The position numbers and the translations under genes are program-made. Positions 35,517 through 51,683 of a DNA stretch of 64,000 bases are shown here, one piece after another. Numbering within the stretch: position 1 is the stretch's first letter; the number at the start of each line of letters is the position of its first letter. The notes below the pieces were generated by a model. That model had not been told where the DNA came from. It saw only the letters and a list, made by a program, of their open reading frames with translations, and ran no database searches. The DNA is from Dallia pectoralis (taxonomy: Eukaryota; Chordata; Actinopteri; Esociformes; Umbridae), in NCBI GenBank assembly GCA_029465975.1, contig CM055760.1, positions 7,574,071 through 7,638,070 on the forward strand, written 5' to 3'.

Positions 35517-36596
35517 ATATCCTAGGAGGGGTGAGTTACAAAGGGCGAGAGGGGCGAGACAGGAGGCAGAAGAGCATGCCAAGTCCTCCCAGGGCATGAT
35601 GGGATTAGCGGTTTGGCTACAGAGCGATATTGAGGCCGCCCCGGAAAGAGAGAGGTTCAGGTGTAGTGGCTTACCCTTCTCGTTAAAGAGATTATCGGCG
35701 ATGAAGATAATCTAAAGAAAAGTGACTCCCCTCCGCGACCACGAAGAAAAGTCGCCGTCTTTTTCGGAAAAAAATTCCCAGAAAAGGCTTTTTATTTTGT
35801 GTGAGTGCTTCAGCCCGGCAGCCTGTACAGGTGGCCATGTTCTCAACCCTCTGATCCCTGGATGCATCTCTCCGCTCTGCAAACTCAATAAAACCGGCTT
35901 GAAGGGATGAAAGGCTTTTATATTAAAAGCTGTATATTCTGATTAGTTCAACTTTTTCCTAAAGTTTATACGCCCCGGGGACCTAGAAGAAATGGAAAGC
36001 CGTGAAGGACAAAGATTCCCAGCGTTACTATTGTAAAGAAATAAAGAGCATCATATACCATCATATACCATTATCAGTCAATGAGAAAATAAAAATGTTA
36101 TGACTTGAACATTAAGGTTCAGTGTTTAGTTTGAGGTACTCGGACAACATTGGGCGTACGCTGCGCTATATTTTAGGGCTTCTTTACGCTTGAATACCCA
36201 CCTCAGTGCCGACCAGAAACCCGCGGACACGTCCCAGAAGCTTTGTCGAAATACTCTTCATTTGGGAAGGCATAGCCATCAGTGTGAATCATTTACGCTG
36301 TTGTGTTTATCACCAGTACATCACGATGTGGGAAGGAGGAAGTTCCAGGCCTTGTGAAACTGCCAGGCCATCTGTGGCTTTCTGTGCTCCGAGAAATGAT
36401 AACTGTTAACGGCCATATGCCTCAGCAGCACACAGAAGGCCTGTGGAGGATTTCATTACATACAAGAAGCACAAAACAAACAAAACACTATTAATGTCTT
36501 TACTGTCAACATTTGCAATCGCAGCGATAAAATGTGTTAACACTTGCGTAATGCATGTTTGGACGTATGCGTACAAGCATGTGTGTGTGTGTGTTT

Positions 36597-36635
<39 letters not shown>

Positions 36636-37305
36636 AGGGGGTTCAAGACAAGAATGGCTGTGAGAAAAATACACAACCTTAAACAGCGGCGATTGAAATC
36701 AATTCTAAAGCAGCGGCGAGAGAAATCCTAGCACCCATGAGCGCCTGGACCTCGTCAAGACAGAAAAGAACAAGTCAACAGAAGGCGAGAGGCAGAGGGA
36801 ATAAGCAGCCGCGGAAAAAACTTCCCCCGGATTTCCAACTTGCAAATAAAAAGCAAAGCAATCAATCATGCCGGAGAGCCCTCATTCCTGGCTAGCTCTT
36901 CCGGAGAGCGCGGCGGAATGAAATCGGACAAGACTAGAATATGCAAAGTTGCCCCCTTTTCAGACAGGATGTGTGTCCAAGAGGGCCTGTGGTGGGTGGG
37001 TTTCGGGAGGGTACCGAAAAAAAGACAAACGGCGCATTCCAGGGGAAGCCACGGAGGCCCGTTAAAAGTTTACTGTCACAAACGCTAATTAATCACCCGG
37101 GGCCTGAGGCTATTAATCATATATTAATGAGATGAGTCTCTTTACTTTGGCCCGTCCAGACCCACCCTCGGCCCCACGTCCCCTGGATGCCACAATGGAC
37201 AGGAAGCATCCAAGACTCAATTTATCTCCGAGCCCTAGACGGACACCCTCATTAAAACAAGGCAAATAGCCGGGGCCATTTAAACTGTCCACATTTCGGC
37301 ATGTA
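35517..37305. other. Intron-like non-coding DNA with a GT tract
   Basis: (GT)n lies at about 36580-36634. The part from 36830 to 37140 has mixed GC and TAATTAATCA/ATATTAATGAG words that resemble homeodomain-bound conserved elements. No coding exon is supported. Confidence 0.45.
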
Positions 37306-37880
37306 TATTCGCGGACGTTTACTCGAGCAGAAAGTCTCGTGAAGACGTTCCCACGTCTACTTCAGAGAGAGAAAAAAACGGGATAACGTTACGAGAGACT
37401 AAAAGACGGAATAACGGGAACGCCGGACGCATTGCGTCGTCATTTCTGCGCTTAATCTTTTCTTCGTTACCGAAAAGGTGAACGCGACGTGGCTGAAATG
37501 GACTTGACGGACTGTTTCGAGCGATGGCTTTTTCATTGTTCAAATCGCTCCTCTAAATACATTCGGCGATGTCAAATGAAAAACCCCTCGTGCCGGTCTC
37601 ACCCACGGTATTCCCATTGGCCTCTGCGTATTGATCGGCACTCGCACATTAAGAGAGTGTGCTTCGAACACAGGTAGGCCATTCTGGAGCAGTTATTCCG
37701 TGTCATTCGGCCGGCCGGAGCGCGGTTCTCTCTTCGCAGAGGCGGCTGTCTCCGGTGCAATGTGCCCATGATGAAGTCGCCATTTACCTGATGAAAGCGA
37801 CGGTTACAGACGCCATGCAATAGCTCTCTTTTTTCGCTTTCGTTTTCTTCGAATGGCCCCGTCAATCGGGATAGAAAACG
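37306..37880. other. CpG-dense block
   Basis: CG dinucleotides are far denser here than in the flanks (for example CGCGGACGTTTACTCGAG and CGATGGCTTTTTCATTG). A 62-codon + frame ends at a GTAGGC donor-like site (37675), but no convincing acceptor or start context is visible. It may be a small CpG island or regulatory block. Confidence 0.3.
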
Positions 37881-40224
37881 ATAACATAGTCGGCTGACAT
37901 TTGTTGGCCTAGTGCCTTATGTCTTTACAGGATCCTTAAGAGCTTTTCTCAAATGTTATTTCACGGAAGGCAAGGGGATATATCTAGGCTGCATCGCATC
38001 AACGCATAAATGCAGATTTGATTGAACCGGCCCTTGCTTGGTCTTCAGCAGTTACAGAAGGTTTCCGTAACAGCCGCCATGTTTTTTGTCTTACTGTGGA
38101 GAGTTGTAACCTGGAAAGCCCGGCGAGTGATTTAGATGCTCGGGAAAATTGCGTTGCTTTTCCCTATCCTCCAAATCCAGTGTATCTTGTGATATTATCT
38201 TGACTGTGTTGAATAAACGATGGCGCTGACAGGCACAAATTGTCCCGGGACCATGCCTCTGACATCTCTCACCTACTACCAGATACACGTCAGGGAGATG
38301 GACGTTAGGAGGGGTTCGATAAACTTGTTGGAAAGGCCTAAAGGCCTAAAGAGTAGAACACTAAAACTAAAACACACAACAGGAACTAGGAAATGCAACA
38401 ACATTGCTATAGTGGACTAATTCTGAGTAGAAGACAACCTAGCCATCTCAATATTCTCATAAAAGATACTTGAAATCTAGAAAAATCTGTAAAGAATAGC
38501 TAGTAATGCCAACATAAGAAAATTATGCGGGCATCCAATAAAATGACAGAGGGGCACTGTGGTACGTGCCTCGAAACAATAACACAACCTGTTTCTTACC
38601 CAATAAGACAGGATTAGAATTAGCTAGTCCAGGGTGGTTTACAGAGAGAAAGATGGTACTGTGATTGTCTGAAACAAGTTTAATGATACTCTATAAATCC
38701 AATGGAGAGACGGACCGGCGAGAATTTTTTTAATGTGAAATATCTCAGGCACTCTAATCCGTTTCGTAGACAAATATTATTTCAAACGTTATCTTTGCAG
38801 ATGCCTACTGGTCATTTTTGCATGAGCTCATGCTAGCATAGCGAACAGCATACATGATATGCCTTAACAACTGAATATCTATTTGATTACATAGAAATTA
38901 TGACAAATAGTTAAGCTACAGGCATAACTATTTGACCTTTTAAGCGATGGTATGTAGTTTTCATCACTTTTGATGCTTCGGACCACATCTTTATTGGTTC
39001 CAATTGGATTTAGTCATACGTCTGTACTCTTACTTCAGCGCCCAGATGCAGTGAAAGAGCAACCGGTCTGTGGATACCAACACACACATGCACACACACA
39101 CACACATGCACACATTATAACCACCCCAAATACGTGTAAATTGTAGAGCAGCGTCGTTGTGTTGAAGGCTTCGGTGTACGCCGATGGGTTTCGGACGGCG
39201 CAGGATTTTGATGGATGTTCTTTAGGTCCGTGACGAACACCGCTGGGAGAGCCAAGCAGCACAGAGATCAACTCTGCAGTTACCTCATGCCAGACAGTGT
39301 TAAACTGCATTATCAGCGAGACATGATGGACACAGATAAGAAATACTGCCTAGTACAAATATTCAGCTCCGTCCGTGTTGTTTCCATTGGTTGTATCCCC
39401 ATGCAGGAACAAAAAAGCGTGATTGCCACCTTTTTCCTGCATGATTGACCCGTACTTTTCTGCTGTCAGGCGCAGATGCCTATTACTTTGTACACAATAT
39501 GGATTACAGGCTGAGGGAAATACTGAGCTCGGATTTCTAAAATATATCTCACGGCCAAGCTCATCTAGGAACCACAGTAGCTCAGTGGTTTTTAATGGGT
39601 CCTTAATTCAAGTAATTTTGAGAAACCGGGCCCTGGTCTACAAATTATTCTGGCAAGCTTTAAACAAGCCAGTCCGTATATGTATTTTGCCCACTCCTTG
39701 ATTAGCGATATGTATATGCTCTACCAATCTGCTGGACCATTTACCTGGAGTGTTTTTTAATTAAGATATAGCTAGACATTTCCTGTTTATCATGTGCATA
39801 AGTACACTTAAGCAAAATGAAAAAATTGGTGCATACAAGACAGTTCAAGTGCTTGATACAAGACCTTGTCATTGAGAACTGTAATTGCTTTTCTCATTGC
39901 GTGAGAAAAAGTGCTCCCAATCCAAATATTTAATTGTTTTCTATATCTTCTATATTCTGTCTGTAATACAGGGTTCAATTCTAAAAAGACCATTTTATGA
40001 TGTAAAAATATAATAACCAAGACTGAATGTGGTCTTTAAACTTGCGGTTCCATCTTATGATCTTTCCTGACAAAACACACAGATGTAAAATTAGCATTTT
40101 TTAGCATCGCTGAACAACAATCATCAGATCTGATTTAGCCTTTCAAGGGCATTCATATGAATTTGTTTGTTCCAAAGCCACTCCAGCATTCTTTCGGATG
40201 TGTGCTGAATGATGAATCTTCACC
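37881..40224. other. Intron-like non-coding DNA
   Basis: A short CA tract lies at about 39081-39113. I see no gene or named repeat in the rest. Confidence 0.5.
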
Positions 40225-40710
40225 CGGATCAGTTTCCGCTGTATTTTTCTCTGTTCATCTTTCTCTCAATTCTGACCAGTGCTGTTGAAAAGCAACCCCG
40301 CTGCATGATGCTTCCACCACAACTCTTTATGTGCAGGCATGTTATTAACCAGGTGATGAGTGGTACGTTGCATTTGCAGGATGTTGCACTTGGCGTTCAT
40401 GGCGTTCAATTAATTTTTGTCTCATCAGAACAGATTATATTTGTCCACATGTCCTTTAGGTGCCATGTCATATGCTTCTCACTCGGAAATGGCTTCAGTT
40501 AAGCCACTGCACCAGAAAGGATTTTTTGATGGAGTGCTGCAGAGATATTTGTTATTCATACAGGTCTGTCAGAGCGGACATTGGGTTCCTGGTGAACTTG
40601 CTGAACAAGGCTCTTCTTTAATTTGTTTGGCAGAACAGCCATTTCCAGGAAGAGTTTTTGCTGTTTTTGATTTTGCTTTGACGTGCATTGTGGAATGCTG
40701 GATCTTAAAT
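40225..40710 (-). pseudogene. Tc1 transposase remnant, degraded
   Basis: Read on the minus strand, the block carries decayed pieces of a Tc1-type DDE transposase. SDETKIN lies at about 40409-40429 and corresponds to the family's WSDETKIELFG box around the first catalytic Asp. A HHLVNNMP piece is followed by WKHHAAG, where the family reads HGGGSIMLWG. Further right (upstream on this strand) lie the CSTPSKNPFW and SGLTEA remnants of the DNA-binding region. Stops and frame changes are frequent and the C-terminal catalytic Asp and Glu blocks are absent. This matches a repeat very common in salmonid and other fish genomes (from memory). Another small TIR element directly follows on the right. Confidence 0.75.
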
Positions 40711-40913
40711 TCAACGGCCACCTCATTAGGTACACTTTTCTAGTACCGGGTTGGACCCGTTTGCCCTTCTAAACAGCATTCGTGTCAAAGATTCAACAAG
40801 GTTCCGGAAATGTTTACATGGCTATGGCATTGGGTGGCTGCCACGTGATTGGCTGATTAGATATTTGCATAAACGAGCAGTTAAAAATGTGTACCTAATG
40901 AAGTGGCCGGTGA
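40711..40913. mobile_element. Short TIR element (MITE-like), ~200 bp
   Basis: The left end reads GGCCACCTCATTAGGTACAC (40716-40735) and the right end is its inverse, GTGTACCTAATGAAGTGGCC (40889-40908), with one mismatch in 20. The flanking TCAACC/TCACC bases extend the similarity slightly. Internal words (AGTACCGGGTTGGACCC, ATTCAACAAGGT, GTGATTGGCTGATTAGA) match the two ends of a longer fish DNA transposon that I remember, joined after loss of its transposase. It is a deletion derivative of roughly 200 bp. I cannot define the target duplication with certainty. Confidence 0.85.
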
Positions 40914-41087
40914 CTGTATTTAGACAGATGCGTACTTTCCAGAGTTATGGATAAATTAGACACAATTGGTCTCAAATCAATTTGATGACACTTTTTTGAG
41001 AGTCCCAATTTCCATTTAGATGTTGTTTAGATAGTAATAATATTTACAATAATAAATAAACTGTCTGTTGATACGCAATTGCTTGCT

Positions 41088-41318
41088 AAGGTTAAGGTAA
41101 GGATTGTGTTCAGAATGAGGTTGTGATTAGGATTAGAGTTAAGGCTGCGTTTAGGATTAGGGTTATAGTTATGGTAGGGTTAGGATTAGGATTACGGTAG
41201 CATTTAGGACTAGGATTAAGGTTATAGAAAAAGTTAGGATTAGGATTAATGTAGTGTAATTAATTAATGTAATGATTGGAGTTAAGGTTATAGTTAGGGT
41301 TAAGTAGCTAGCTAGTAA
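41088..41318. repeat. Degenerate telomere-like repeat, G-rich strand on +
   Basis: Words such as GGTTAGGATTAGG, TTAGGGTTATAG and GTTAAGGTTATAG recur with a 6-bp drift, resembling diverged TTAGGG. No pure run exceeds about two units. Confidence 0.7.
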
Positions 41319-42518
41319 GAATGCTAGTAAGGGTCAATAGAAATCCATTGTACATTTCCAGAAACAGTTTTGGGTCTCTTGAAATAAAGTGTTACTAAGC
41401 TGCCTAACGTGCAATGTTGTTGAACTAATGGAGATAGAACCCCCTGGTTATTCTACATCCCAGCACCTTATACGTCCCATAAAAACAATATTTAAGTGTG
41501 CATTTTACTCAAATGTTCATTACCCAACAACACCAGCACATTTCTTATTAAATAATCCCATTGCTGCTCTGACCGGATGAAGGACTTTAGAAAGCCAGGC
41601 AGTCATCCTGTTGGTTCCCTGTGACAGACAGCCAGGGGCAGCAGGGCACATGTCTCTGGGTGGGTTAGTTATGTGAGGGACAAGCAGCTGCCTGTGGCTG
41701 ACCCGGGCGCTATCCTCTGCTATGTTTATCGTGCGCTGGGCATTTATAAACCCAAGGAGTGTATTAAACAGCAGTGTTGTCACTGCATGCTGATGGAGAG
41801 AGCTGCCCGCGTTGTCCCGGCCGTATGCAGATATAGGCCCACACACCCGGTCCCGACTCTGGGGGGACATCCTGGGGAGACATGCTCCCTCTGCACCCAG
41901 GACAGGCTTGGCACATGAGGTACGCAAGGGACCTTTAAAAGGAAATTGGCTAAAAGTAAGATATTTGGACACGCTGGGAAACAGTTATTCATTTAACTTG
42001 AGCAGTTTTAATATTAAAACTTGCAAACATACAGTACATGATCTTATTTCTAAAAATCAATTGCCATTGCCGTTTTGTGTGTCCTGGTTTCTCGACACAA
42101 GGCGCTTGTGCCTTGTTGATAAAATAGAGCACGTCCCAAGTCAGTTTTGAACGAAACGAGGTAATTAGGCGTGAGGTGATATTTTTGTTGTTTCCGATAC
42201 GAGGAACAAGTGCCATGGTCTGTTTTGGTGCAAATGTTGAGTATATTACACAAGCAGTAATAGCTGTAATTATTGCTGTCCTCTGTAGAAAAAAGGAATT
42301 TGTCACTCCTTAACTACAGTTCATAATGCTTTTATTTCTGATGGGTGAAGAGTTAATGTAGACAGGGCTGGTAATGGTCAAAATCTCATAGCATAGATGC
42401 GTCCTGCTGTTAGATCACCTTTGAATGGGTCACATGGACACATGCACACACACATGCACACACACGTACACACATTTGTTATACAAGCTTTGTGGGGGAC
42501 CTAAACATATTCATATTC
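41319..42518. other. Intron-like non-coding DNA
   Basis: Open frames overlap on both strands at 41520-41972 (150 codons on minus). I find no family resemblance and no splice pair, so they are treated as chance. A CA-rich patch lies at about 42441-42470. Confidence 0.4.
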
Positions 42519-42858
42519 AAATTCTAACCCTAAGAGTAAACTCTACAACATAGAAGTATATCTTGCATCATTTGCTCATCTATGTGATTAGTCACACTAG
42601 CATTAGCCTAACATTTACTTGACCCTAAACCTCGAAACTTAATTCTGGCTTTAACCCTAAACCTCGAAACTTAATTCTGACTTTAACCCTAAATCTCTAA
42701 ACCAAATTCTGACTTCAACCCTAAACCTCTAAACCTAATTCTGAATCTAACCCTAAACCTCTAAACTTAATTCTGACTTTAGCCCTAAACCTCTAAACCT
42801 AATTCTAACTTTAACCCTAAACCTCTAAACCTAATTCTAACTTTAACCCTAAACCCGA
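42519..42858. repeat. ~30-bp minisatellite built on AACCCTAAACCTC
   Basis: About ten units of the form TTAACCCTAAACCTCTAAAC plus YTAATTCTGAC, with good conservation in 42640-42850. The CCCTAA core is telomere-like and on the opposite strand to the 41088-41318 block. Confidence 0.88.
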
Positions 42859-47317
<4,459 letters not shown>

Positions 47318-47617
47318 CTTGTCACCAGGCCCGCATTAATGCACAGGCTTACTGGGGCTGAAGCCCCAGGGCCTATGAAGACAAGGGGCCTATCATGAGC
47401 CAATAAAAAAAAGACTTTGTTTTGTAATTTGACAAATTTTCTGTCAATCACTTGATATTCATGTTTTTGGCTGCTGATTGATCCAATTTACAAGTGACCC
47501 ACCGTCACCCACGTGGGAAGCATGATATGACAGCCTATCAGAATGTAGAGAAACAGTTGCGTCATATTCTCTAGTAGTCTATTCAACTTTGTGCTTGTCA
47601 CAGAGGCTGATATCAAA

Positions 47618-47819
47618 ATGTTGAGAAAGAAAACGTTTGAGAGTGGTGCTCATAAACGAAAAATATCGCGACAGAAAGAAAACAGTGAGAAGGAATTGTT
47701 TAAAAAAACATTCCAAAGCTAACAGGATTTCTTAAACCTGCAAATGAAGGTGAGTCGAGCTCATTAAGCGGAGCACTAATGAACAGTGGAGAGGACAAGC
47801 AAACAGGCGGGCAGTGTTA
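47618..47819 (+). pseudogene. hAT transposase N-terminal fragment, frameshifted
   Basis: From the ATG at 47618, a basic 34-codon stretch (MLRKKTFESGAHKRKISRQ...) matches the KSGAQKRK-type start of zinc-finger-MYM-like hAT transposases. It then stops. One base over, the frame continues KLTGFLKPANEGESSS, the typical next block of that family. The shift falls in a run of seven A (about 47701-47707), a likely slippage site. The stop at 47819 then closes it. The zinc-finger and catalytic domains that should follow are missing. It shares the element with the C-terminal piece at 48203. Confidence 0.72.
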
Positions 47820-48202
47820 ATTTCGTTATAATTTTCGTAATTATTTTCGTCAATGAAAATTTTTCACAGACGAAAACGAGACGATACTGTCCCGACCCGA
47901 ATCGTGATGCAGCCCTGCACATAGACAGACAGGGCGCGAGGACTGAATTGAGCTCTCTCTCGCGTCTGAATGGACAAATACACACAACATTATGTCTAAA
48001 TGTCCGTTTTGGAGAGTATTCACGTAAACACAGTCGGTTATGTCTTTACAGAACGTACAGTTGTGAGAATATCGAATGTGCATCAGTGCAATTAGATCTG
48101 CACACTCGGTCTTAAAGTGACAGTGCGTAATAAACCTAATGCGGTCTGTACACTAAATATTAATCAAACAAATATCATTAATCAAAGAAATACCACTGTG
48201 AT

Positions 48203-48415
48203 TTGGAAGCGGACTTTGTGGAGGAAGCGGTGCAGTTCAGGGAGTTTGTACAGAATGACAAGTTGGGCAGCACGTCGGCAGTGAAGTTACAGAAAGTATT
48301 AAGAAGTAGAAAACTCCATACAGTGTTTCCCAACACAGATATAGCTCTACGGCTATTCCTGACCATGCCAGTGACCAACGTGCTTTCTGCTTTTGTTGTA
48401 TATAGACAAACGTGA
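48203..48415 (+). pseudogene. hAT transposase C-terminal dimerisation fragment
   Basis: A 70-codon open frame begins MEADFVEEAVQFREFV and ends FPNTDIALRLFLTMPVTN followed by a degenerate tail. The FPN-x-x-IALR-x-FLTMPVT block is the hallmark of the hAT C-terminal dimerisation domain, where family members continue with an ERSFSKLKLIK-type segment. Here that segment is lost and the frame stops at a TGA. Position near the right TIR is as expected. No function remains. Confidence 0.82.
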
Positions 48416-48499
48416 TAATTAGACTTTTCTTTATTGTGGGCCTACAAAACCAATCAGCCCCAGGGCCTAACAGCAGGTTAATGCGGGCCTGCTTGTCAC

Positions 48500-49829
48500 A
48501 CAACTCGATTAATTAAAAAAACAATAAAAAAGTATTTTTGACTATAAATCATTGTAACACTGGTTAAATGGACGTGAGATGAGCAGACGGTGGGAAAATC
48601 ACGGAAATTACAATATATAAATGCAGTGCCAGATTGGCCGTTTGTGAGTTGAGTCGATTATATGTCTTCACAACAGTGCGACTCTCCGAAAAGAAAACTA
48701 AAAAGTGAACGGCAATTGTCTCGATTTCTCCCCTTTTATATCACTTGGATGCTCAGAGGAACCCGGAGGCGTCATGTGTTGCTACTTTTGTGTGTAAAGG
48801 ACACTTGAGAGCACTAGCTGGATCTGAGGTATAGCTGCTCTCTGAAAATAATCTTGCCACAGAACGCCTGCCTCCTATAGATGGCGCTGTTACAGGTTCA
48901 ATAGAGGATTTCATAAAGTAGGTTTATCTCACTTGAGCCTCCAGGTCCAAGTTATTCTTAGACAACATAAAAAACTAAAATAGTTAGAAACGAGTTATAT
49001 TACAAGTATGTACAAAAACAGACATTAAATCCAGGTATTTGGGCTGATACAACACTGAATCAGGGCCGTACAAGTGTTTTCAAAAGAGCTTTCTCACAAA
49101 CACAGTCAAAATAAAGTAAAAAAAAATCATCTGAAATTTTGTTTGAAATAGTGATTTGTAATCATCTTTTTGTAATCCTTTAGAATACCCGTTTTCATAT
49201 AATCTAATAGATAATTGGTCAAATAAAAGTGCCTGCTGTTGTGGGAGTCATGTGTCAGACCCATGGGAAAATAGCCTGTTAAAGTCCCGTGCAATTCTTT
49301 TTATCCAGCCATTTTTAAAGGTCCTGCAAGCAGCTGATTTAACACGCATGCCTTACTCATCTTCTTGGTTAACTAAACAGCCAACAGTTTAAGGCCTAAT
49401 TGATTTTCTCCTCCCAGGCTCCTCTTTTGTGAGATGGAACTGTATGTAAATCCTATTGGAGCAAATTTGATAAATCAATTAAGGCCAAGGAGAATTATAT
49501 GATTTTAAGTGTCTGGCTGGAATGAGGTTTCGTACAATTTGCTGAACGTTTAGGCTTATGATGTTAGTGTCGATCCATCAGGCAGGTTGAAGGGCGTTCT
49601 GCCCAGGCCCATGAATGGGTAAGGAGGGTGTGTGTGGGCGGAGAATGAATGGGTAAAGATGGTGTGTGTGTGTGGTGTGGGGGAGCAGCTGGTCTTTCGT
49701 GGATTGACTTAACCTCTGTCACTTTGATGGCCTTTGTGTTCCGCCTCGTCCAAATCAGAAGCAGATGTCCCTGTACCCGCTTGACCGGGACACACCCGTA
49801 CAGGCAGTGGGGACGAACACACACATACA
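48500..49829. other. Intron-like non-coding DNA
   Basis: AT-rich unique sequence. A GTGTGTGG patch lies at about 49628-49682. No gene is recognised. Confidence 0.5.
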
Positions 49830-49961
49830 CAAGTTCACTCTCCACCTGTGACTGGGTGTTGTGTTAAAGAATAAAATGTGAAGTACACACAGACGCAAGT
49901 TCACTTTCCACCTGTGTTTGGGTGTTACATTAAAGCATAAAATGTGAAGCACACACACACA
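49830..49961. repeat. 66-bp tandem duplication
   Basis: Two copies (49830-49895 and 49896-49961) share CAAGTTCACTYTCCACCTGT, GGGTGTT and AAATGTGAAG blocks with about 12% divergence and end in CA tracts. It is an early-stage or old two-copy VNTR. Confidence 0.9.
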
Positions 49962-51557
49962 GAATCTCACCAGCAGAAATAAGAGCCCGGTCCATCGACC
50001 TAGCCTGTTAGATGAAGTGTCTAGTCTCTGGAGCACACAGGCGCTACATGTTATTTTTTTTGCTGAATTAAGACTATGTAATGAATGGGGTCAAATTAAA
50101 AACCTTCTCCCCATTTGGTGTACTCCCCAAACACCCTCCACATCCCCCTACCCCCCCCCCTCCGGTCCCTCCCATCGCCAGATTTCCCCCACCGTACCCC
50201 AACCCACAGTGAATGGGGATTCACTCTGTAATGAATGTTAACCAGTCATGAAATGAGAGTGTCCCAACAGGGGGGCCTCTGCTGCCTGCCTCTGTGTCCC
50301 TGTAGACCGTTGGGATCCACTCAGGCAAATCAGCATTTGACTGAAAAGTTTTTAATCACCCTCAGAAGTTGCTCCACAAATAGCTGGCCTGTGTCCTTCG
50401 CCTTTTTTCCAGAAAGCAAAGCTTTTGTGTACCGACGTCCGGGCAATCGTCTCCATTGGTTTTGGCAATTTAAGAGTGTTAGGATGAGGCAGAATAATTC
50501 GGATTTATCATTTATGCTCCATTAAAATGTGAAACCAAATCTGTTATAATGCGGTCAGATTCTGTTATTTCCAATATGGTTACAATATGATTGCCTGTAG
50601 ACAATGGCAAATGTTTTCTTCACTGCATTTCACACGATTGCCAGCGTACAACAACATCTCCAACGGGCGACTAAAGTTAACAACTGGACAATTTAAAAAA
50701 AAAAAAGGGCGTAATAATAACAAAAAACACATTCGACGCGAACAATCGTGTAACAAATATGAGTTTGTTGATCAATTCCCCGTTTAGTTGCTGTCCGTTT
50801 CCAATGAATGCTGTAGACCTTATCCGGTCAAACAAGACAGCCACAATGGGCCCTTGTCATTCGGTTTCACACCGCAAACACTGTTTTGTTTGATGATCCT
50901 TCGTGCCGACGGCCACTGATGCGGCGCGGAGGAATTCCATCCCATCTCTGACCTCCTCGGTCAGCATCCTTTTAGCCTTTTCAAGTGTATTGATAGCAGA
51001 TCACCCGGGATAGTGTACCCAGCTGGCTCTATACGTCTGGCCAACTGTCATTCAGAGCCGGGAACCTGTGAACCCCTGCCAGGGCTACTGTACCTGCCTG
51101 TGAACCCCTGGACTCTGGCTGAATGGCCCTCTTGGGTGGTCCCCCCATTCACAGGCATTGGGAGGGCCAAGGGGAGGGGCCGAGGCCAGTTCACATGCGG
51201 AGACTGTAGAGAGCTGTACAGTGAAGATGTCTGTAAATCTGCGTCCACATTTAAAACGAAATTCTGTCTTTCTCTTTTTTTTATTTTGGTTTTAAACAGT
51301 TCGACGGAAATCTGAAATGGCAAAGTGTGCTGCTGTGTGTAAATGTTGACTTAGTTTAAAATAAAGGGGTGTAAAATGTTTTAAATGTTCTTTTTACATC
51401 TCGTGATTCTTTCCACTGGGCAACATTTAGACAGGCTACATGCGCTTGTTTCATACACCACAATCCTACAATATTTTAAACGTTTTGGATTTCACTTTCT
51501 ATCTGAACGGTTTGTTCTCTGCTCTCTCATGAATAGTGCCTGACTCAAGGCAGTGAT
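49962..51557. other. Intron-like non-coding DNA
   Basis: A C-run lies at about 50151-50160 and an A-run at about 50694-50706. No gene or named repeat is seen. A 100-codon + frame at 51013-51315 has no motif. Confidence 0.45.
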
Positions 51558-51683
51558 CAATCAGATCAGTTTCACATTTACATGTGATTAGCATTGAGCC
51601 AATCAGATCAGCTTCACATTTGCATGTCATTAGCGTTGAGCCAATCGGATCAGCTTCAGATTTGCATGTCATTAGTGTTGAGC
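51558..51683. repeat. 42-bp repeat, exactly three copies
   Basis: Copies begin at 51558, 51600 and 51642 with CAATCAGATCAGYTTCACAT and end in ATTAGYRTTGAGC. Each holds an ATTTGCATG or ATTTACATG octamer-like word (the POU-factor octamer is ATTTGCAT; copies 2 and 3 match it). Period 42 keeps both strands open, giving a 14-residue repeat. Confidence 0.93.

Larger units (their letters stand above)
47326..48491 (+). mobile_element. hAT transposon, internally deleted, with perfect 8-bp TSD
   Basis: The ends are a 14-bp inverted repeat: CAGGCCCGCATTAA at 47326-47339 and its complement ending at 48491. CTTGTCAC flanks both sides (47318-47325 and 48492-48499), the perfect 8-bp target duplication expected of hAT elements. 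Sub-terminal GGGGCTGAAGCCCCAGGGCC on the left and CAGCCCCAGGGCC on the right are also partly symmetric. Transposase pieces on + lie near both ends; the catalytic middle is gone. Between them, a GTTAATTTCGTTATAATTTT block (from about 47815) with CG-rich sequence after it may be another inserted repeat. At 1166 bp the element is far shorter than an autonomous hAT (about 3 kb or more). Confidence 0.92.

Noticed and set aside
35099..35599. His/Pro-, Ile/Pro- and Met/Gly-rich frames over 35125-35516
   Set aside because: All frames are open because the period is 12 bp; no unique sequence supports a gene.
37489..37677. Coding exon ending at a GTAGGC donor
   Set aside because: No credible acceptor and the block is CpG-rich with several open frames; kept only as a CpG-dense block.
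41520..41972. Overlapping 150-codon minus and ~110-codon plus frames as a gene
   Set aside because: Neither strand shows a family motif or splice pair; mutual overlap suggests merely stop-poor sequence.
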